Program-made: the position numbers and the translations under genes | The notes under the pieces: model-generated | Database searches by the model: none | What the model saw: the letters and a program-made list of their open reading frames with translations, nothing else | What the model was told of the DNA's origin: nothing | In this document: piece by piece, positions 31,613 to 34,525 of the stretch | Layout: each line of letters starts with the position of its first letter | How positions within the stretch are numbered: the stretch's first letter is position 1 | Origin: Erysipelotrichaceae bacterium NK3D112 | GTDB lineage: Bacteria; Bacillota_I; Bacilli_A; Erysipelotrichales; Erysipelotrichaceae | Direction: 5' to 3' | DNA length: 34,525 nucleotides | Assembly (NCBI GenBank): GCA_000701725.1 | Contig: JNJQ01000022.1 | Span: forward strand, 1-34,525

Positions 31613-33064
31613 ATGTTTGAAAATGAAGAGCTGAGAAAATGGCTTCTGTTTGTGGTGCTGATTGTAATGACATGGGGAGCACTGCAGCTGAACAAAACGG
31701 TGTTCGGCCTGATGCGCAGGAAGAAAAACGAACTCAAGACAGAGTTCTTTAAACGTTTCAATGTTGCGGTCATTCTCATTGTCGCTGTGATCCTCGGCTT
31801 CTGGATTTTCGGAGCGCTGGGGCAGCTGTGGAAAACACTGCTCGGCGGAACCGCGGTCATCACTGCCGTGCTCGCCTTTACCGCCCAGGATATCATCAAG
31901 GATATTCTTGCCGGTTTTATGATCAGTGTTTACAAGCCCTTTGAGATCGGCAACCGGATTGAGCTGGAAAACGGAACCGTCGGCATTGTCAAAGACATCA
32001 CCATGCGTCATGTCGCCTTGAGCCTTCTTGACAATACGGTATGCGTCATTCCCAACTCCAAGCTCAATGCGATGTCAGTCATCAATTACAGCTATCAGCA
32101 GGGACTCAAGGCAAAGCAGTTCTCCTTCCATATCGCCTATAACAGCGACGTGCGCAAGGCAATCAGCGTGATCCGCGAAGCGATCAAGAGCTCCTCTTAT
32201 ACAGTGCCGGGCATCCGAAAAGAATACGGCATGGATTACGCTCCCGTTTATTTCATGGATTTTGAAAGCAGCAGCCTGCTGCTGAAAACAACCGTTTACT
32301 ACCCTCCCGAAGTATCGACCGAAGTCATGACATCAGATGTCAATCTGCGCGTTGATCTGGCACTGAATGAGAACAGCATCGAAATTCCTTACAACTTTGT
32401 CAATGTCGTAAGCCGTGTTCCCGCCGAGAAGGAAAACAGCGGCAAACTCGTACGCGCCGGCAGGCCGTTTGTGACCGAAGACATGATTGTGCGGGCTGAT
32501 GGCACCGGCATGAAGGAAGCGGTTGAAAAGACCGAGAAGTTCGGCAAGGACTGCCAGCTGACAGGTAAAGAAGTTCTCCGTCTGCGCCTGCTCTCGGAAG
32601 AAGCATTGACGATGATGCGCAGCATTCTCCAGAATTCGGATGCGTATTATCATATCGGCCGTCAGAAAGACACCTATTACCTGCATCTGAAATCCCATCT
32701 GAATCTTGATCAGGAACAGAGACAGCAGCTGCTGTCCGTATCCTCAACCGGCACCAACGCCGCTCCGATGGGACTGATGGCCAAGATCAGCTGGATGATC
32801 CGTACGACCCAATACGATAAATCACCTGCCCAGGCTTCATTGATGAACCTCGGACTGATCAAAGGTCCGGATGCGGAAGGCACGCTTGCCAGCTGGTCGT
32901 TAAAAGAATATAAAGAACAGCTCAACACCAACAAGGAAAAGAATACGGAAGCCGCGGCAGCTCTTGATGAACTGAACCGTTCCATCGTTTCCAGCATCGC
33001 CGATGACGTCAGTGTCAAAATCACCCGTACCAGTGTCGATCTGATCATCAAGAAAACATTCTGA
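31613..33064 (+). CDS. MscS-family mechanosensitive channel with C-terminal GHKL-like extension
   Basis: A 483-residue protein. Helices at about 10-28 and 48-70 and the pore helix (75-110: G-G-T-A-V-I-T-A-V-L-A-F-T-A-Q-D-I) precede the MscS beta domain (F-E-I-G-N-R-I-E; V-I-P-N-S-K-L-N) up to ~265. Typical small MscS proteins end near here. A further ~200 residues follow. The stretch 322-375 (L-R-L-R-L-L-S-E-E-A, then Y-Y-L-H-L and L-L-S-V-S-S-T-G) and the final strand V-S-V-K-I-T-R-T-S-V resemble a degenerate GHKL ATPase that lacks the N-box asparagine. The start at 31613 follows AGAGGT; an upstream ATG at 31550 lies in the promoter. It should act as an osmotic release valve. Confidence 0.87.
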   Translation: MFENEELRKWLLFVVLIVMTWGALQLNKTVFGLMRRKKNELKTEFFKRFNVAVILIVAVILGFWIFGALGQLWKTLLGGTAVITAVLAFTAQDIIKDILAGFMISVYKPFEIGNRIELENGTVGIVKDITMRHVALSLLDNTVCVIPNSKLNAMSVINYSYQQGLKAKQFSFHIAYNSDVRKAISVIREAIKSSSYTVPGIRKEYGMDYAPVYFMDFESSSLLLKTTVYYPPEVSTEVMTSDVNLRVDLALNENSIEIPYNFVNVVSRVPAEKENSGKLVRAGRPFVTEDMIVRADGTGMKEAVEKTEKFGKDCQLTGKEVLRLRLLSEEALTMMRSILQNSDAYYHIGRQKDTYYLHLKSHLNLDQEQRQQLLSVSSTGTNAAPMGLMAKISWMIRTTQYDKSPAQASLMNLGLIKGPDAEGTLASWSLKEYKEQLNTNKEKNTEAAAALDELNRSIVSSIADDVSVKITRTSVDLIIKKTF

Positions 33065-33074
33065 CAGGAACAGA

Positions 33075-33117
33075 AAGATCCCGCCTCCCTTCTCTTCTGA
33101 AGAAACGGGATCTTTTT
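33075..33117 (+). terminator. Terminator of the MscS-family gene
   Basis: AAGATCCCG (33075-33083) pairs perfectly with CGGGATCTT (33106-33114), ending in a T tract, 11 nt after the stop. Confidence 0.88.
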
Positions 33118-33193
33118 TCATTTCCTTTGCACAGCCTGATAAACAGGCACACAAACGTATTACGCCTCATTTCCGGCATGTATGGAGCCAAAA

Positions 33194-33213
33194 GAAAACC
33201 GGCATTGAGCCGG
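33194..33213 (-). terminator. Terminator of the small membrane protein gene
   Basis: On the minus strand CCGGC pairs with GCCGG (33199-33213 overall) over a 5-nt loop and runs into TTTTCTTTT. It lies 21 nt after the stop at 33235. Confidence 0.7.
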
Positions 33214-33234
33214 CGGTAAAATCGATGTCCGTAA

Positions 33235-33789
33235 TTAACGGCGTCTTGGATCTCTTTCAAGCGTATGACCGTAGCTTGCCACGTGGTAGGCAAGATACTT
33301 CATGACCGCATAGAGCACAAATGTCAGGCTGAATGTTGTCGTGGAGCCGCCGAGCTTTGTTCCGGCGACAGTCAGATTGGAAGCCATGAAACTCATGACA
33401 AGTGAGCTTGCGATACCGACCAGACCTGCGATCACCTCATAACGTGCCGCTGATTTGAAACTGTCAACGCACTTCTGCGAGAACGGTCTCTCCTCTTTGC
33501 ATTCAGTCAGTGCCGCTCTTGTTTTGAGCGCTCCCAGAATTGAGAGAATCACTCCGATCAGGCTGGCTGCCAGAACGCCGAGAATGACGGGCTTGAGGGC
33601 ATCCATTTCAGCCGGTGTCATTTCTCCGCCGCTGATTGTGATGGCATTGCCCGATTGCGCTGCGAGCTCGGAAAAGCTTGGGGAAAGCGCGATCACAACA
33701 AGGCTTGCTGTCAATGCCATTGCCGCAATCACCATAAACACCATAACAATGGTGCAGCATACTTTCAAAAATCCTGCTGTTTTTCTCAT
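33235..33789 (-). CDS. Four-helix membrane protein, possibly DUF2975-like
   Basis: A 184-residue protein with four hydrophobic segments (about 7-35, 66-86, 115-135, 148-166). The cytoplasmic stretch E-E-R-P-F-S-Q-K-C-V-D-S-F-K before helix three resembles the P-F-t-x-x-n motif of DUF2975 proteins, which in Firmicutes often accompany a small Cro-type regulator; none is seen here. The start at 33789 follows AAAGGAGGAATTCAC, an excellent ribosome site. A longer frame from 33837 would include that site and is rejected. Its function is unknown. Confidence 0.7.
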   Translation of the reverse strand: MRKTAGFLKVCCTIVMVFMVIAAMALTASLVVIALSPSFSELAAQSGNAITISGGEMTPAEMDALKPVILGVLAASLIGVILSILGALKTRAALTECKEERPFSQKCVDSFKSAARYEVIAGLVGIASSLVMSFMASNLTVAGTKLGGSTTTFSLTFVLYAVMKYLAYHVASYGHTLERDPRRR

Positions 33790-33889
33790 GTGAATTCCTC
33801 CTTTTCTCATTCTACAACGCTTTGACCATTCTTTCACATATTCTTAAAGAAATTGAATGATCTGTCCCCTTTTCCTTGCCTCAGGGCGG

Positions 33890-33958
33890 ATGATTAACGG
33901 AAAATAAACATGGCTATCTGACCGGTGCGGATATTATCTGCGACGGCGGCTGTATCGC
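33890..33958 (+). pseudogene. C-terminal remnant of a short-chain dehydrogenase (SDR)
   Basis: The frame reads H-G-Y-L-T-G-A-D-I-I-C-D-G-G-C-I-A, the standard SDR C-terminal motif (Y-x-T-G-x-x-x-x-x-D-G-G). The Rossmann fold and the Y-x-x-x-K active site are absent. After 33958 the frame runs into an arginine-rich sequence unlike an SDR end, so the tail is also shifted or replaced. It lies in the 33790-34149 gap between a membrane protein and the IS1595 element and looks like the residue of a gene removed during IS activity or deletion. Confidence 0.55.
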
Positions 33959-34074
33959 CAGCGGTGCCAGCGCATTCTCCCGCTGAAAACCATTGCCACT
34001 CTCCCCTTTCATAGCAGCGGTTTTCACGTTTCATATTCACAAAGACCATAAGGAGTTCAGTTCATACGGTCATA

Positions 34075-34108
34075 ACAGGACAATCACATCAGACTGCCCT
34101 GTTTTTTA
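34075..34108. terminator. Hairpin with T tract next to the IS1595 element
   Basis: ACAGGACAATC (34075-34085) pairs with GACTGCCCTGT (34092-34102) with two mismatches, followed by a T run to 34108. It reads best as a plus-strand terminator. Confidence 0.5.
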
Positions 34109-34115
34109 TTTAATA

Positions 34116-34525
34116 GGTGGTAATTTGCACTGCGTTGGTGAATAACCGCTTATTTACTGGATTTTTTAGACATTACATCGCGAAATTTCACCACTCGTGT
34201 CGAATTTAGTGCCATATTGATGAATAAATCGATCTTCTCATATCGGTCTCTTGGGGCTGATAGAAGGAATGCAATCAAGTTCATCCAGTCCTGAAGATTC
34301 TCTCTGTTGTACCCGCCATGTGCTCTCATAAAGCGTTTGGCAAGAGAGTGAATCTCATTGATTGGATCGAGTGGATTCTCTTCATCCGGAAGCTCATTCA
34401 ACTTTTTGGAATCATATATCTCATGAGTCAGATTAAGCTTCTCTATCAGTACAGAATGGGATCTTTCCCCGTCGTGAATCAAATGAGAACCCGGTTTGAT
34501 GTGAGGACCCAAAGCTGTCCAGGTA
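34116..34525 (-). mobile_element. IS1595-type insertion sequence, partial (continues past the window)
   Basis: Defined by the transposase end at 34150. GGTGGTAATTTGC at 34116 lies 34 bp beyond the transposase stop and begins with GG as IS1595 ends do, so it may be the terminal inverted repeat. The other end is outside the window and the repeat could not be confirmed. Confidence 0.4.
34150..34525 (-). CDS. IS1595-family (ISXO2-like) transposase, C-terminal part, cut by window end
   Basis: About 125 residues are visible, entering from the right edge in frame (T-W-T-A-L-G-P-H-I-K) and ending K-K-S-S-K. Family features are G-S-H-L-I-H-D-G-E-R-S-H (the second acidic catalytic residue region of ISXO2-like transposases), N-P-L-D-P-I-N-E-I-H-S-L-A-K-R-F, H-G-G-Y-N-R-E-N-L-Q-D-W-M-N-L, and a conserved tail with V-V-K-F-R-D. 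The true start lies outside the window. No frameshift is seen in the visible part. Confidence 0.8.
   Translation of the reverse strand, partial: TWTALGPHIKPGSHLIHDGERSHSVLIEKLNLTHEIYDSKKLNELPDEENPLDPINEIHSLAKRFMRAHGGYNRENLQDWMNLIAFLLSAPRDRYEKIDLFINMALNSTRVVKFRDVMSKKSSK

Noticed and set aside
1-34525. CRISPR arrays, tRNA or rRNA genes
   Set aside because: No regularly spaced direct repeats of CRISPR length, no tRNA cloverleaf with a TTC loop, and no rRNA sequence were seen on reading both strands by eye.

Overview
The window looks like a chromosomal accessory/metabolic region of a Gram-positive Firmicute, most likely an Erysipelotrichia-type gut or oral bacterium. This placement is an inference from strong AGGAGG ribosome sites, a mannose-family PTS, Cys-lipobox binding proteins, a wall-anchor-like surface protein tail and IS families common in that group. 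There is no rRNA, tRNA or CRISPR array. Nearly all genes from 0.5 to 30.5 kb are on the minus strand. Small plus-strand groups lie at 20.6-21.8 and 30.7-33.1 kb. The window opens inside an ISL3-type transposase and closes inside an IS1595-type transposase.

Layout: (1) 0.57-3.6 kb, minus: a mannose/sorbose-family PTS operon (EIIA, EIIB, EIIC, EIID and a small membrane protein). (2) 3.8-8.05 kb, minus: a tightly coupled regulatory operon made of a membrane-tethered periplasmic-binding-protein-like sensor, a HisKA_3 histidine kinase, a LuxR-type response regulator and a second membrane-tethered solute-binding protein, with no permease. The same palindrome (ATGACA-N2-TGTCAT) sits upstream of both this operon and the PTS operon, so I infer that the two-component system controls itself and the PTS. 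(3) 8.5-13.2 kb, minus: a galactose/methylgalactoside ABC transporter mglB-mglA-mglC. MglB reads as a circular permutation of the classical glucose/galactose-binding protein, and MglC carries an extra N-terminal region of about 220 residues. A cre/LacI-type operator lies just downstream of the mgl -10 box.

(4) 13.4-20.2 kb: a hypothetical protein, an esterase remnant, a membrane GDPD phosphodiesterase and a 1202-residue secreted surface protein with a degenerate anchor tail. (5) 20.6-21.8 kb, plus: a TfoX-N protein and two small membrane proteins. (6) 22.1-29.2 kb, minus: an unusual TlpA-like protein, then a two-gene acid-sugar module (LarA-like protein overlapping a DUF1537-kinase/PdxA fusion that keeps an internal ribosome site and start), then an S9 peptidase. 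(7) 29.3-33.8 kb: a membrane-anchored HAD phosphatase, a membrane protein preceded by a tiny leader ORF, an MscS channel with a GHKL-like C-terminal extension, and a small membrane protein. (8) 33.9 kb to the end: a short-chain dehydrogenase remnant and the IS1595 element.

The strongest leads are the permuted MglB with the extended MglC, the transporter-less two-binding-protein signalling operon linked by a shared palindrome to a PTS, and the kinase-PdxA fusion coupled to a LarA-like enzyme.
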